From the NCBI RefSeq assembly GCF_036345995.1, contig NZ_CP107796.1, forward strand, positions 7,626,001 to 7,690,000: a DNA stretch of 64,000 nt. Reading direction: 5' to 3'. Within the stretch, counting starts at the first letter, position 1; the number at the start of each line of letters is the position of its first letter. Below the pieces are notes generated by a model. The model did no database searches. It had not been told where the DNA came from and worked only from the letters and a program-made list of their open reading frames with translations. Shown piece by piece: positions 54,716 to 63,332 of this stretch. A program made the translations under genes and the position numbers. This stretch comes from Streptomyces sp. NBC_00557 (GTDB lineage Bacteria > Actinomycetota > Actinomycetes > Streptomycetales > Streptomycetaceae).

Positions 54716-55633
54716 TCAGTCCCGTCCGCGTCCCTGGCCGAGCCGCTCCAGCACGGCCTGCGCCATGGCGTCCTCTCCCTTGGCGTTGGGATGGGCCGGG
54801 GCCGCCGGGGAGGCCGGCCGAAGGGGCTCGATCCAGCGGTCCGCGGGCGCCTTGCACATGTCGTGGCCGGCCGTGGGGGTGTAGGTGTCCACGTACTCGG
54901 CGCGGTTCACCCCGGCCACCAGGCGCAGCATCAGGTTCAGCCGCTTCTCGGTGTCCCTCAGGTACGGGAAGTCCTTCTGCGCGAACGGCACCTGCGGGAA
55001 GCAGCCGCTGCCGTCGTCGGGCAGCAGGTCCGGGTAGCCGACGACGACCACGCGCGCGTGCGGCGCCCGCGCGTGCACGGCCCGCAGCACCCGGGCGACC
55101 TTCGGCGCGGTCTCCACGATCGCCAGGGTCAGCTGGTCGTAGCCGGCCGCGGTGTAGGAGCGCTCGCAGGGGTTGCCCGTCGGGTCCTGGGCGGCCAGGC
55201 GGGCGCACGTGCTGATGATCGGCCCGAAGCCCACGTCGTTGCCGCCGATCTGGAGGGTGACCAGGTCGGTGTCCCGGTGCACGGCGTCGAGCTGGGGCGC
55301 GTTGGTGCCCTGCGCCTGCCACATCTCGGCGGTCGTGGCCCCGGCACAGCTGACGTCGTCGAAGCCGCTCACCTGCCGCCGGGCCGCCACCAGTGAGGGG
55401 TAGTCGTGGTCGGAGCGGGCGCAGCCGGCGTCCACCTGCTGCGGGATGCCGGGGCCCGAGGTGTAGGAGTCGCCGAGCGCGACGTACTCGGTGCCGTGTC
55501 CGTCTCCCTGGACATGCGCGGAGACGGGCGCCGTGGTGGCGCCGACGAGGGCGCAACCGCCCAGCACCGCTCCCAGTACGGCCGCTCCCCGCCGGCCTCT
55601 CGCCCCGCTCGCCGCACCCGTGCCGTTCGCCAT
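54716..55633 (-). CDS. Secreted SGNH/GDSL lipase
   Basis: The 305-residue protein has an Arg-rich Sec-type signal peptide (AAVLGAVLGGCALVG, cleaved near VSA) and the SGNH fold: YVALGDSYTSGPG with the nucleophile, the oxyanion Gly in DVSCAGATT, LQIGGNDVGFG and HPNAKGEDAM with the catalytic His. Six Cys can form three disulphides as in the Streptomyces scabies/coelicolor extracellular esterases. GAGGATCC precedes the ATG. A TATACA on the minus strand about 75 bp upstream is a plausible -10 box. Confidence 0.92.
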   Translation of the reverse strand: MANGTGAASGARGRRGAAVLGAVLGGCALVGATTAPVSAHVQGDGHGTEYVALGDSYTSGPGIPQQVDAGCARSDHDYPSLVAARRQVSGFDDVSCAGATTAEMWQAQGTNAPQLDAVHRDTDLVTLQIGGNDVGFGPIISTCARLAAQDPTGNPCERSYTAAGYDQLTLAIVETAPKVARVLRAVHARAPHARVVVVGYPDLLPDDGSGCFPQVPFAQKDFPYLRDTEKRLNLMLRLVAGVNRAEYVDTYTPTAGHDMCKAPADRWIEPLRPASPAAPAHPNAKGEDAMAQAVLERLGQGRGRD

Positions 55634-55939
55634 GGATCCTCCCCCTGAGGCCGGTTCATCGCACGGTTGCGGCCCCGAAGAGCGGCCCTCGCGCGTTCGA
55701 CCGGTTCTGTATACCGTCCGGTAGGTCTCCCCGGCCAGAAGCGGGAGGCAACGAGTTGGGCGTCCCACGGGCCGCCGGCGTCGGCCACGGCCGCGCGCTG
55801 CACGCCGAGCCCCAACTCCCCCCGGGCGGGCGGCAGATGGAGGCCGCAGCCGACGGCGGCGCGGGGGAACGACCTGCGGGAACCATGTGCCAAGCTGGTG
55901 CGGGTCAGTTTCCGCACCACGTCCAGGAGCCCTGCCCGT
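55634..55939. other. Intergenic region with short palindrome
   Basis: There is no gene in these 306 bp between two divergent genes. The 12-bp palindrome TACCG-TC-CGGTA (55712-55723) abuts a minus-strand TATACA, so it may be an operator of the SGNH lipase promoter. Confidence 0.35.
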
Positions 55940-56596
55940 ATGGCCATCATCCACCGCACCACGCTGAAGCCCACGAAGCTGGAGCTGCTCACCGACTGGC
56001 TGCCCTCGCGCCCCTGGTACCGCGGCGGCCCGGACGCCCCGGCGCTGACGAAGTCCGGCGGCTTCCGGCTGGAGGACCCCGAGGGCGAGGTCGGCATCGA
56101 GTTCATGGTGGCCACCGACACCTCCGCCCCCGAACCGACCGCCTATCTGGCCCCGTTGACCTACCGCGCCGCGCCGCTGGCGGGAGCCGAGCACGCGCTG
56201 GTCGGCACGACGGAGCACGGCGTACTGGGCAGCCGCTGGGTCTACGACGGCTGCCACGACCCGGTGCTGGTCGCCGAGCTCCTCGCGCTGATCGAGGGCA
56301 GGGTCCCCGCGCACGCCCAGAGCATCGACGGCGCCCTCGACCCCGAGGTGGTCCGCTCGTACACCGGCGCCCCCCTGACCCCGGACGGCCTCACCCCCGA
56401 GCCGGCCGACGACCGCGAGGGCACCCGCATCCCCGCGCCGCACGGCACGGTCCTCCACATCCACAGGGTTCTGCGCCCCGTCCCCGAGAACCCGCCGCTG
56501 CGCCCCGAGGGAGCCGTCGGACATGTGGCACGCGGCTGGCAGGACCCGCAGGGCACGCCGCTGGCGGCGGTCTTCGTGTCGCTGCACACGGCGTGA
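55940..56596 (+). CDS. Maltokinase N-terminal cap-like protein (no kinase domain)
   Basis: The 218-residue protein begins AIIHRTTLKPTKLELLTDWLPSR and continues through YLAPLTYRAAPLAGAEHALVGTTEHGVLG. This is the pattern of the maltokinase N-terminal cap domain normally fused to a kinase in Mak/Pep2. No protein-kinase-like lobe follows. Stand-alone copies are common in actinobacteria and of unknown function. AGGAG lies 11 nt before the ATG. Confidence 0.75.
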   Translation: MAIIHRTTLKPTKLELLTDWLPSRPWYRGGPDAPALTKSGGFRLEDPEGEVGIEFMVATDTSAPEPTAYLAPLTYRAAPLAGAEHALVGTTEHGVLGSRWVYDGCHDPVLVAELLALIEGRVPAHAQSIDGALDPEVVRSYTGAPLTPDGLTPEPADDREGTRIPAPHGTVLHIHRVLRPVPENPPLRPEGAVGHVARGWQDPQGTPLAAVFVSLHTA

Positions 56597-56649
56597 CCGG
56601 CACGGCCACTGCCGCCGCCCCCAGCACCGGGCCTCACCTCCCGCCGAAC

Positions 56650-56685
56650 CCGGCCCGCGCCGACGGCTGATCCGGCGCGGGCCGG
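56650..56685. terminator. Hairpin terminator after the cap-like gene
   Basis: A perfect 13-bp stem (56650-56662 with 56673-56685, arm CCGGCCCGCGCCG) with a 10-nt loop lies 53 bp after the stop. Confidence 0.65.
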
Positions 56686-56823
56686 CCGCGTGACGCGTCC
56701 CTTTCCGGCTGCTCCCACGGCCGGGCCGTACGCCGGCAGGGGCCACCCATACGGCCCAAGCACGGCCCGCGATGGCTTCGTTGGGGCGCTCCCGGAGTGC
56801 GGTACGGCCCGAGACCGGGTCAG

Positions 56824-57663
56824 ATGGGTTACGTGCGAAGCTCCGTATGCCTCAAGCGCGGCCGCTCACGGCTGGCCCTCATGGGCGCCCTGACCGGCCT
56901 TCTCCTGACCCTGTCCAGCCCCGCGGCCCGATCGGACTGGGCCCCGGACACACCCCCGCGCGGCAGTGCCTACATGGGCATCGGCGTCCTGGCCCACGAC
57001 GGACGCTCCGTCGACGGCCTGCCCTCCGCCAGCCGGGCGAGCCAGCCGGAGGGCGTCGACGTCTCCAGCTACCAGCGAGACGTCGCCTGGCCCACCCTGT
57101 GGGCCGGCGGCATCAAATGGGCGTACACGAAGGCCACCGAGGGGACGTACTACACCAACCCCTACTTCCCCCAGCAGTACCACGGCTCCTACAGCATGGG
57201 CATGATCCGCGGGGCGTACCACTTCGCCACCCCGGACTCGACCGGCGGCGCCGCGCAGGCCGACTACTTCGTGACGCACGGCGGCCGCTGGAGCCGTGAC
57301 GGCAAGACGCTGCCCGGCGTGCTCGACATCGAGTGGAACCCGTACGGCGACGCCTGTTACGGCAAGTCCGCGAGCGCCATGGTCCGCTGGATCCGCGACT
57401 TCCTCAACCGCTACAAGTCCCGCACCGGACGGGACGCCGTCATCTACACGGCGACCAACTGGTGGAAGCAGTGCACCGGCAACTACTCCGGCTTCGGCGG
57501 CAATCCGCTGTGGATCGCCCGCTACGCCTCGACCGCCGGGACACTGCCGAGGGGCTGGTCCATCTACACCATGTGGCAGTACACCTCGTCCGGCAGGACC
57601 GTGGGCGACCACGACCGCTTCAACGGCTCCCTGAGCCGGCTGAAGGTGTTCGCGAACGGCTGA
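56824..57663 (+). CDS. Secreted GH25 lysozyme (cellosyl type)
   Basis: The 279-residue protein has an N-terminal signal peptide (LALMGALTGLLLTLSS), a short variable linker and a GH25 barrel. GVDVSSYQRDVAWP contains D79. LDIEWNPY carries the catalytic pair D168/E170, and MWQYTSSG lies in the C-terminal part. It cleaves beta-1,4 bonds of peptidoglycan as a muramidase. The ATG at 56824 lacks a strong ribosome binding site. Its stop codon forms the left end of a 15-bp hairpin. Confidence 0.93.
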   Translation: MGYVRSSVCLKRGRSRLALMGALTGLLLTLSSPAARSDWAPDTPPRGSAYMGIGVLAHDGRSVDGLPSASRASQPEGVDVSSYQRDVAWPTLWAGGIKWAYTKATEGTYYTNPYFPQQYHGSYSMGMIRGAYHFATPDSTGGAAQADYFVTHGGRWSRDGKTLPGVLDIEWNPYGDACYGKSASAMVRWIRDFLNRYKSRTGRDAVIYTATNWWKQCTGNYSGFGGNPLWIARYASTAGTLPRGWSIYTMWQYTSSGRTVGDHDRFNGSLSRLKVFANG

Positions 57664-57700
57664 CCCGTCCGCCGGCGCCGCGGCACCGGCGGACGGGTCA
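57661..57700 (+). terminator. Terminator starting at the lysozyme stop codon
   Basis: A perfect 15-bp stem (57661-57675 with 57686-57700, arm TGACCCGTCCGCCGG) with a 10-nt loop begins with the TGA stop of the lysozyme gene. This is a strong factor-independent terminator candidate. Confidence 0.75.
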
Positions 57701-57774
57701 CCCGTTCGGCGAGGCTTGCTCCGGCACCGCGAATCGAGGCCGAACGGCCGGTCGCCCTCCTGCGGGTGGCGCCG

Positions 57775-57838
57775 CTAGGTCCTGTCGTCAAACTCCCGCC
57801 CTCCGGGCGGACGGCGGGAGTTTGACGACAGGACCTAG
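57775..57838. repeat. Perfect 26-bp inverted repeat with 12-nt centre (MITE-like or terminator)
   Basis: Arms 57775-57800 and 57813-57838 are exact inverted repeats, each ending in CTAG at the outside (CTAGGTCCTGTCGTC inward). The outer part is less GC-rich than its surroundings. It covers the stop codon of lysE (57835-57837). Because the lysozyme gene already has its own hairpin at 57661-57700, this structure either terminates lysE or is a minimal transposon-derived palindrome. Confidence 0.7.
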
Positions 57839-58470
57839 GAGCCGGGCGCGGCGAGCATGCGCAGGGCGAGCGCGGCCATCACGGCGCTGGAGAGCACGGC
57901 CGTCATCAGCCGGCCGCGGCTGCCGGTCAGGAGCCGGCCGAGCAGCGCCCCTCCGCCGGCCAGGAGCAGCTGCCAACTGGCGGACGCCGCGAAGGCGGCC
58001 AGCACGAACACGGCCCGGTCGAGGCGGTCCGCGGTCGCGGAGGCCTGACCGCCCAGCACCAGGGCCGCGAAGTAGATCACGGTGACCGGGTTCATCATCG
58101 TGACACCCCACAGCGCCAGGAAGGCCCGGGCCGGGTGCGGGGGCGTCCCGTCGCTCCGCGTGGCCGTCGGTGGCCTGCGGTGATGCGCGATCGCCGTCGT
58201 CGCACCGCGGACCGCCAGCACCACCAGCACCAAGCCGGCGAGCAGGCGCAGGGGGCTCATGAGGGGCTGGAGGGCGTGTGCCAGCGCCGAGCCCCCGATC
58301 ATGGCGATCAGGGCGTAGACGCCGTCCGCGGTCGCGACCCCCAGCGCGGCGCACGCGCCGGTCCTCCACGAGGTCCGGGCGGTCAGCGCCACCAGATACG
58401 TCCCGACGGCCCCCACCGGCACGGCGATGCCGTACCCGGCGACGAGCCCCGCGACCAGCGCGGCGGTCAT
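57835..58470 (-). CDS. LysE family transporter
   Basis: The 211-residue protein has about five or six helices: GLVAGYGIAVPVGAVGTYLVALTAR with the conserved P-V-G, GVATADGVYALIAMIGG, and GVTMMNPVTVIYFAALVLG, the MNP motif of LysE/RhtB exporters. It probably exports amino acids. Its stop codon lies inside the right arm of the 26-bp inverted repeat, so the last residues may have been set by that insertion. Confidence 0.92.
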   Translation of the reverse strand: MTAALVAGLVAGYGIAVPVGAVGTYLVALTARTSWRTGACAALGVATADGVYALIAMIGGSALAHALQPLMSPLRLLAGLVLVVLAVRGATTAIAHHRRPPTATRSDGTPPHPARAFLALWGVTMMNPVTVIYFAALVLGGQASATADRLDRAVFVLAAFAASASWQLLLAGGGALLGRLLTGSRGRLMTAVLSSAVMAALALRMLAAPGS

Positions 58471-58657
58471 GCGGGGACGGGCGTCGGCCTCCGCCGTCGG
58501 CCGCGCTGCTGCTGCCCGGACACCGATCGGTCGGTGGTGGCCGGAGACAGGAAGGCGGTCAGCGAGATCATGGGGCGATCATGACGGCGGTCACTCCGCC
58601 GCCACAACTTCTTTTCCGGTACTGCCGCCCGGGCGGCGCGGCCCGTAGGCTCGGCAT

Positions 58658-59155
58658 GTGCCGCGTGTGGACATCCTTCAGCTGCTGGTCTCCCCGGTGC
58701 ACCGGCTCGCGGGCCGGCCGGGGGACGGGATGCCCGACCTGCCGCCCGGCGAACTGGTGACGACGGCAGAGGTGCGTGCCGGGCTCGGACTCGTCGGCGA
58801 CCGGTACTTCAACCAGCCCGCGCACCGCAACGCCTCGCTCACCCTCATGGCCGTCGAACGGCTTCCGCGGCCGGGACCGGCGGACCTGCTGCGCACCCGG
58901 CGCAACGTCCTGCTGCGCGGCGTCGACATCGACGCCTACGTCGGGGCGACCGTCTTCCTCGACTGCGGCGCCGGCCCCGTGGACCTGCAGGTGCACAGCG
59001 CGGCGCGGCCCTGTGCCTGGATGGACACCACCGTCGGCCCCGGTGCGCAGCGCGCGCTGCGCGGCGGCGGGGGAGTGCGCTGCCGGCCGCTGACCGACGG
59101 CATCCTCACCGTGGGCCCGGCCCTGTTCGGCGTACGGGAGCCCGGCTCGCCCTAG
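58658..59155 (+). CDS. MOSC domain protein
   Basis: The 165-residue protein is a single MOSC (Moco sulfurase C-terminal) domain: LVGDRYFNQPAHRNASLTLM, then LRTRRNVLLRGVDI and RPCAWMDTTVGPGAQRAL with the conserved Cys. MOSC proteins handle sulphur in molybdenum cofactor or sulphur-carrier reactions. The formate dehydrogenase in this window is a Moco enzyme, but no direct link is shown. The GTG start is at 58658. Its stop overlaps the convergent FUSC gene stop. Confidence 0.9.
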   Translation: MPRVDILQLLVSPVHRLAGRPGDGMPDLPPGELVTTAEVRAGLGLVGDRYFNQPAHRNASLTLMAVERLPRPGPADLLRTRRNVLLRGVDIDAYVGATVFLDCGAGPVDLQVHSAARPCAWMDTTVGPGAQRALRGGGGVRCRPLTDGILTVGPALFGVREPGSP

Positions 59156-60297
59156 GCGTCCGGGACGACCAGCTGATCGGCCAGCCGGTGCGCCTGGGCG
59201 AGCAGCGCGCCGTACGTGGCGACCTCGTCGGGGTCGTCCGTCATGGAACGGACCAGGTCCCGGCGGAGCGTGTCCAGTGTCGTGCGCAGCCGCGCCACGG
59301 CGGCGCGCAGTTCGTCGTCGCGCTCGTCGTCGAACCGGCTGTGGCTGTAGAGCCGCAGCGCGTGGGCGGTGCGGTACAGGAACTCGCCGTAGCGGCGCGC
59401 CAGTTCGGGATGCGGGCGCGGTGCGGCGCGGTCCTCGGTGGCGGCCTCCAGCACCGTGCGGGTCACGCCCGCCGTGTGTACGGCCGCGTAGTCCAGCACC
59501 AGGATCGCGTCGTCGTACCCCTTGCCGGGCGGTGGCACGCGACCGGTGCGACGGCGCAGATTGGCCCGCAGGCTCTCCCGGCTCCACGCGACCGTGGAGC
59601 GGGCCTGCTCCACCAGCCCGTGCAGCCGCAGCGCCCGCTCGTGCCGGGCGGCGGCCTCCTCGGCGTCCCAGCGTCCCTCGGTCAGCCCCTCCGCGACGGC
59701 CCGCAGAATGTCGTGGGCCTCCTCGGTCGCGTCCCGCAGCACGGCCCGGCTGTCCCGCAGGTACAGCGGCGGCCTGAGCAACGCGTTGACGGCGATGCCG
59801 ACCACGGCGCCGAACAGCGCTTCGGCGAGCCGGGCCGCGGACGTGGCGACGCTGACGGCCCCGTTGGTCAGGACGAACAGGGCGCCGGTGGCCGCGTAGA
59901 TGCCCTGGCTGCCCAGGCGCCGCCACTGGCCGAGCAGCATCGCGAGCGGCAGGACGACGGCCATCGCGGCCATCGTGCCGGGCAGCAGCAGCGCCAGGGC
60001 GGTGGCCAGGATCGTGCCGGCCGCGATCGCCGCCAGCTGCTGCAGGCCGTGCGCGATCGACCGGTACACGGTGGACTCGACCAGGACCACCGCCACCCAG
60101 GGCGCCACGAACGCCACCGGGGCGTGCAGCCACCAGCCCGCCACAGCCCACGCCAGCCACGCGGCCAGCGCCGCCTTCACCGCCTGCGCCGCCAGATCCC
60201 GCTCCCGGCACGGCCCCGCCCAGGCCCGCCCCACGGCGTGCGCCGCGGCGGTCACCTCCCGCCGCAGCGCCTGCCCCGTCATCCGTATGTCCCGCAC
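59152..60297 (-). CDS. FUSC family membrane protein (aromatic acid exporter-like)
   Basis: The protein (about 381 residues) has five or six N-terminal transmembrane helices (VAFVAPWVAVVLVESTVYRSIAHG..., ALFVLTNGAVSV) and then a long cytoplasmic helical domain. This is the half-size FUSC/ArAE arrangement for efflux of aromatic acids or similar compounds. The start is uncertain: GTG at 60297 or ATG at 60282. A 17-bp palindrome sits just upstream of it. Confidence 0.85.
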   Translation of the reverse strand: MRDIRMTGQALRREVTAAAHAVGRAWAGPCRERDLAAQAVKAALAAWLAWAVAGWWLHAPVAFVAPWVAVVLVESTVYRSIAHGLQQLAAIAAGTILATALALLLPGTMAAMAVVLPLAMLLGQWRRLGSQGIYAATGALFVLTNGAVSVATSAARLAEALFGAVVGIAVNALLRPPLYLRDSRAVLRDATEEAHDILRAVAEGLTEGRWDAEEAAARHERALRLHGLVEQARSTVAWSRESLRANLRRRTGRVPPPGKGYDDAILVLDYAAVHTAGVTRTVLEAATEDRAAPRPHPELARRYGEFLYRTAHALRLYSHSRFDDERDDELRAAVARLRTTLDTLRRDLVRSMTDDPDEVATYGALLAQAHRLADQLVVPDA

Positions 60298-60302
60298 ACC
60301 GT

Positions 60303-60355
60303 CCTGGGTGCCACCCAGGGCCCGGCCCACACCGCCGACCTGCGGTGTCGGCGGT
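60303..60355. promoter_or_regulatory. Two adjacent inverted repeats upstream of the FUSC gene
   Basis: CCTGGGTG-C-CACCCAGG is a perfect palindrome at 60303-60319. It is followed by a 9-bp stem ACCGCCGAC/GTCGGCGGT with a 7-nt loop at 60331-60355. The first is placed like an operator or translational hairpin for the FUSC gene. The second may terminate the upstream FAD monooxygenase gene, which ends at 60399. Confidence 0.45.
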
Positions 60356-60398
60356 CACTGCGGTCACAAGGGCGGGTGTGGGCGTGGCCCGGAGGCTG

Positions 60399-61556
60399 TC
60401 AGGGCAGGGTGGGCGGGGTCCAGTCGGCGTGGCGGAGGATCGTCCGCATCGCCACACGGGACGGGGTGATCCGCAGCGCGGTGTTGCGCAGGGCGGCGGC
60501 CAAAGGACGGGACAGTTGCTGCCCCATCCTGCCCGCCTGCCGTGCGGCGCGGGCTACGGCCTGGGCGCGTGGGCGGCGTTCGGCGTCGTAGCGGGCCAGT
60601 GCCGAGGCCACCGAGGTTTCCGCGGCGAGCGCGGCGGCGAGTGTGGCCGCGTCCTCCAGGGCCTGGCAGGCGCCCTGGCCGAGGTTCGGCGTCATGGCGT
60701 GCGCCGCGTCGCCGAGGAGCACCACCCGGCCCGCGACGAACGACCGCAGCGGTGTGGCCAGTTCATGGATGTCGTAGTGGAGCACGGCCTCCGGCCGGGT
60801 CGCGTCCAGCAGCGCCGGGATCGGATCGTGCCAGCCGCCGAAACGCCGGCGCAGCATGCCGAGCGGGTCGGCGTGGCGGACACCGGGCGGCGCGGTCAGC
60901 ACCGCGTGCCACTCGGCCCGGCCGTCGGCGAACGCGATGTGCCCGAACTCCGCGCCCTCGCCCCAGGTCAGCTCGAAGTCGGTGCGCAGATCGAGCGGCC
61001 GGTCGGTGACGGCCCGCAGCACCGTCGAGCCGCTGTACGCCGGGCCCGGATGGCCGGGGAACAGCTGTCCGCGCAACCGGCTGCCCACCCCGTCGGCCGC
61101 GACGACCAGGTCCGCCTCCAGCACCTCGTCCCCGGCCGGCACGCCCACCCGGCCCGCGGCGGAGCGGTCCACCCCGGGCACGGTGACGCCGACGAGCAGG
61201 CACTCCGGCGGCAGGGCCGCGCGCAGCAGCCGGTGCAGTTGCGCGCGCCGGATGCCGACGATGGGCGTGCCGAGGGCGCGTTCGAGGGCGGCGCCGTCCA
61301 TCGCCGTGAGCCACCGGCCGCCGGGGGTGCGGGTGCCGCCGGTGTACTGCGGGCGGGCCGCCGCCCGCACGGCCGCGCCGACGCCGAGCGCGTCGAGCGC
61401 GCGCAGCCCGTTGGCGTGCAGCGAGATGCCCGCGCCCGCGTCGGCCAGGGTGCCGGCCCGCTCGAGGACCCGTACGTCCCAGCCGGCCCGGCGCAGCCCG
61501 ATCGCCGCCGCGAGACCGCCGATGCCACCCCCGACCACCACCGCCGTGCCACTCAT
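60399..61556 (-). CDS. FAD-dependent monooxygenase (salicylate hydroxylase-like)
   Basis: The 385-residue class A flavoprotein monooxygenase has AVVVGGGIGGLAAAIGLRRAG as the GxGxxG FAD site, DLVVAADGVGSRLR as the DG motif binding FAD and NADPH, and VVLLGDAAHAMTPNLGQGACQALED as the GD motif. It hydroxylates an aromatic or related ring using NAD(P)H and O2. The ATG at 61556 follows AAGGGGG. The FUSC exporter downstream and the truncated TetR upstream suggest an aromatic-compound operon that has lost its regulator. Confidence 0.93.
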   Translation of the reverse strand: MSGTAVVVGGGIGGLAAAIGLRRAGWDVRVLERAGTLADAGAGISLHANGLRALDALGVGAAVRAAARPQYTGGTRTPGGRWLTAMDGAALERALGTPIVGIRRAQLHRLLRAALPPECLLVGVTVPGVDRSAAGRVGVPAGDEVLEADLVVAADGVGSRLRGQLFPGHPGPAYSGSTVLRAVTDRPLDLRTDFELTWGEGAEFGHIAFADGRAEWHAVLTAPPGVRHADPLGMLRRRFGGWHDPIPALLDATRPEAVLHYDIHELATPLRSFVAGRVVLLGDAAHAMTPNLGQGACQALEDAATLAAALAAETSVASALARYDAERRPRAQAVARAARQAGRMGQQLSRPLAAALRNTALRITPSRVAMRTILRHADWTPPTLP

Positions 61557-61612
61557 CCCGGAACCCCCTTCGACCTCGGTTCGTCTCGGTTCTTCTACCG
61601 GTCCGGCGTCTG

Positions 61613-62011
61613 GTGGCACTCGACCAGGCCGAACTGGCGGAGGTCGGGTCGCGGGCGCCGTCGCCGCTGACCGCCGGGGAACTGGTCGCGGGGCTCGTGG
61701 AGTTCGCCGGCGTACGGCTCGCCGGGGAGAGCCGCAGGCGGTCGCTGGCGCGCTACGCGTGCGCGGTGGAGAGCGCGCGGCATCCGGAGCTGCGCGAGAT
61801 CCTCGTCCCCCGCGACAACGCGGCACGCCGGGCGGTGGCCGACTTCCTCGCCGCCCAGGGCGTGGCGGACCCGGAGCAGCGCACCGTGACGCTGCTGACC
61901 TGCGTGGACGGCCTGGTCTTCGACCGGCTGGTGAACGGCGGAAGCGTGTCGGAGGAGGAGATCCGCGGACTGGTGACGGCGGCTCTGCGCCGAGCGGCGC
62001 GGCCGGCGTGA
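61613..62011 (+). pseudogene. TetR family regulator, 5'-truncated (ligand-binding half only)
   Basis: The 132-codon frame from a GTG at 61613 begins ALDQAELAEVGSRAPSPLTAGEL and continues RRRSLARYACAVESARHPELRE to LLTCVDGLVFDRLVNGG. This is the C-terminal domain of a TetR repressor. The N-terminal helix-turn-helix, normally about 60 residues ahead of ALDQAEL, is missing: only 56 bp separate this frame from the divergent monooxygenase start. An out-of-frame relic (SSRFFYRSG, about 61580-61606) resembles the end of a TetR recognition region, suggesting deletion plus frameshift. Confidence 0.6.
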
Positions 62012-62034
62012 CCGAGCGGCCGGGCAGGCGCCCG

Positions 62035-63201
62035 CTACGGCGGCACCGCGCGCAGTGCGCGCAGCACGGCCCACACCACCGACACCAGCGGGACGGCCAC
62101 CACGGCGCCGATCACCCCCGCGACGATGCTCCCGGCGATCACCGACACGGCGACGACCAGCGGATGCAGCCGCACCGCCCAGCTCATCACCAGCGGATGC
62201 AGCACATGCCCCTCCAGCTGGCCGATCACCACGATCAGCGCCAGCACGGCCAGCGCCGTCAGCGGCCCCCGCCCGGCGAGCGCGACGACCGTGGCCACGC
62301 CGAGCGCCACCGGCGACCCCACCAGCGGCACGAACGCGGCGAAGAACTCCAGCAGCGTCAGCGGCAGCGCGAGCGGCACCCGCAGCACGAGCAGCACCAC
62401 GCCGACGAGTACGGCGTTGGTCGCGGCCACGATGATGATCCCGCGGGTGTACCCGGCGAAGGCCCGCCAGGCCGCCCGCCCCGCCCTGTCCCAGGCCGGA
62501 CGCGCACCGGCCGGCAGCAGCTGGTCGCTGATCCAGCGCCACAGGCGTTCCCCGGAGTGGATGAAGAACACGGAGGCGAACAGCGCGAGCGCGCCCCCGG
62601 CGGCCAGCTCGATCACCCGCGTCAGCCCGCTGACGGCGCGGTTGAGCAGGCTGGACCGGTGCGCGGCGAGGTACTGCGTCACCTGGTTCTCCAGCGCGGA
62701 CAGCCGGCCGGGACTGAGATGGAACGGCGGCCGCCGCAGCCACTGCTCGATGCGGTGCACACCGCCCCGGAACTCGCCCGCGAGCCGGGCGGACTCGCCC
62801 GCCACGGCGTTGCCCACCAGCGCGAGCAGCGCCAGGAGCAGCAGGATGCTGCCCACCAGGGCCACGGCGACGGACAGCGGCCGCGGCAGGGCCCGGTTCA
62901 GCAGATCCGTGAGCGGGCGCAGCACGGAGGTGACGATCAGCGCGAGGAACAGGGCCACGGCGATGAGCTGGAAGCTGCCGAGGACGCTGAAGACGCCGTA
63001 GACGACGATTCCGACGAGGATGAGCCGCCAGGCGTAGGCCGCGCCGACCCGGAGCCACGGCACCGTGCGCTCGGCCGCCGGCACCGGCTCGGTGCGCGGG
63101 ACGGCCGGCAGCCGCACGGTGTACGCCGGCCGGCTCCCCAGCACGCGCCGCCCGCGCCGGCCGTCCGGCCAGGCCGCCCGCCGACGCGGATCGCCCACCA
63201 C
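62035..63201 (-). CDS. AI-2E family transporter (TqsA/PerM type)
   Basis: The 388-residue protein has a basic N-terminal segment, then about eight helices. ALFLALIVTSVLRPL is the first signature and FFAAFVPLVGSPVALG the second. HPLVMSWAVRLHPLVVAVSVIAG, the conserved H-P-x-x-M/V motif, lies near the C-terminus. The family includes autoinducer-2 exporters and Na+/H+ antiporters; the substrate is not predictable. GAGAGGAG precedes the GTG at 63201. It lies 23 bp from the convergent TetR fragment. Confidence 0.92.
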   Translation of the reverse strand: MVGDPRRRAAWPDGRRGRRVLGSRPAYTVRLPAVPRTEPVPAAERTVPWLRVGAAYAWRLILVGIVVYGVFSVLGSFQLIAVALFLALIVTSVLRPLTDLLNRALPRPLSVAVALVGSILLLLALLALVGNAVAGESARLAGEFRGGVHRIEQWLRRPPFHLSPGRLSALENQVTQYLAAHRSSLLNRAVSGLTRVIELAAGGALALFASVFFIHSGERLWRWISDQLLPAGARPAWDRAGRAAWRAFAGYTRGIIIVAATNAVLVGVVLLVLRVPLALPLTLLEFFAAFVPLVGSPVALGVATVVALAGRGPLTALAVLALIVVIGQLEGHVLHPLVMSWAVRLHPLVVAVSVIAGSIVAGVIGAVVAVPLVSVVWAVLRALRAVPP

Positions 63202-63332
63202 GCTTCCGGCTCCTCTCCGTCACCCCTGATGACGCCCGGTCACATGAACAGAACGGTAAGCGCCCACGGCGTGCGGGGCGCGCGGAACGTGTCCGTGCGC
63301 GGTTTCCGCCGGACGGCGGCGTTTCGGTGCCG

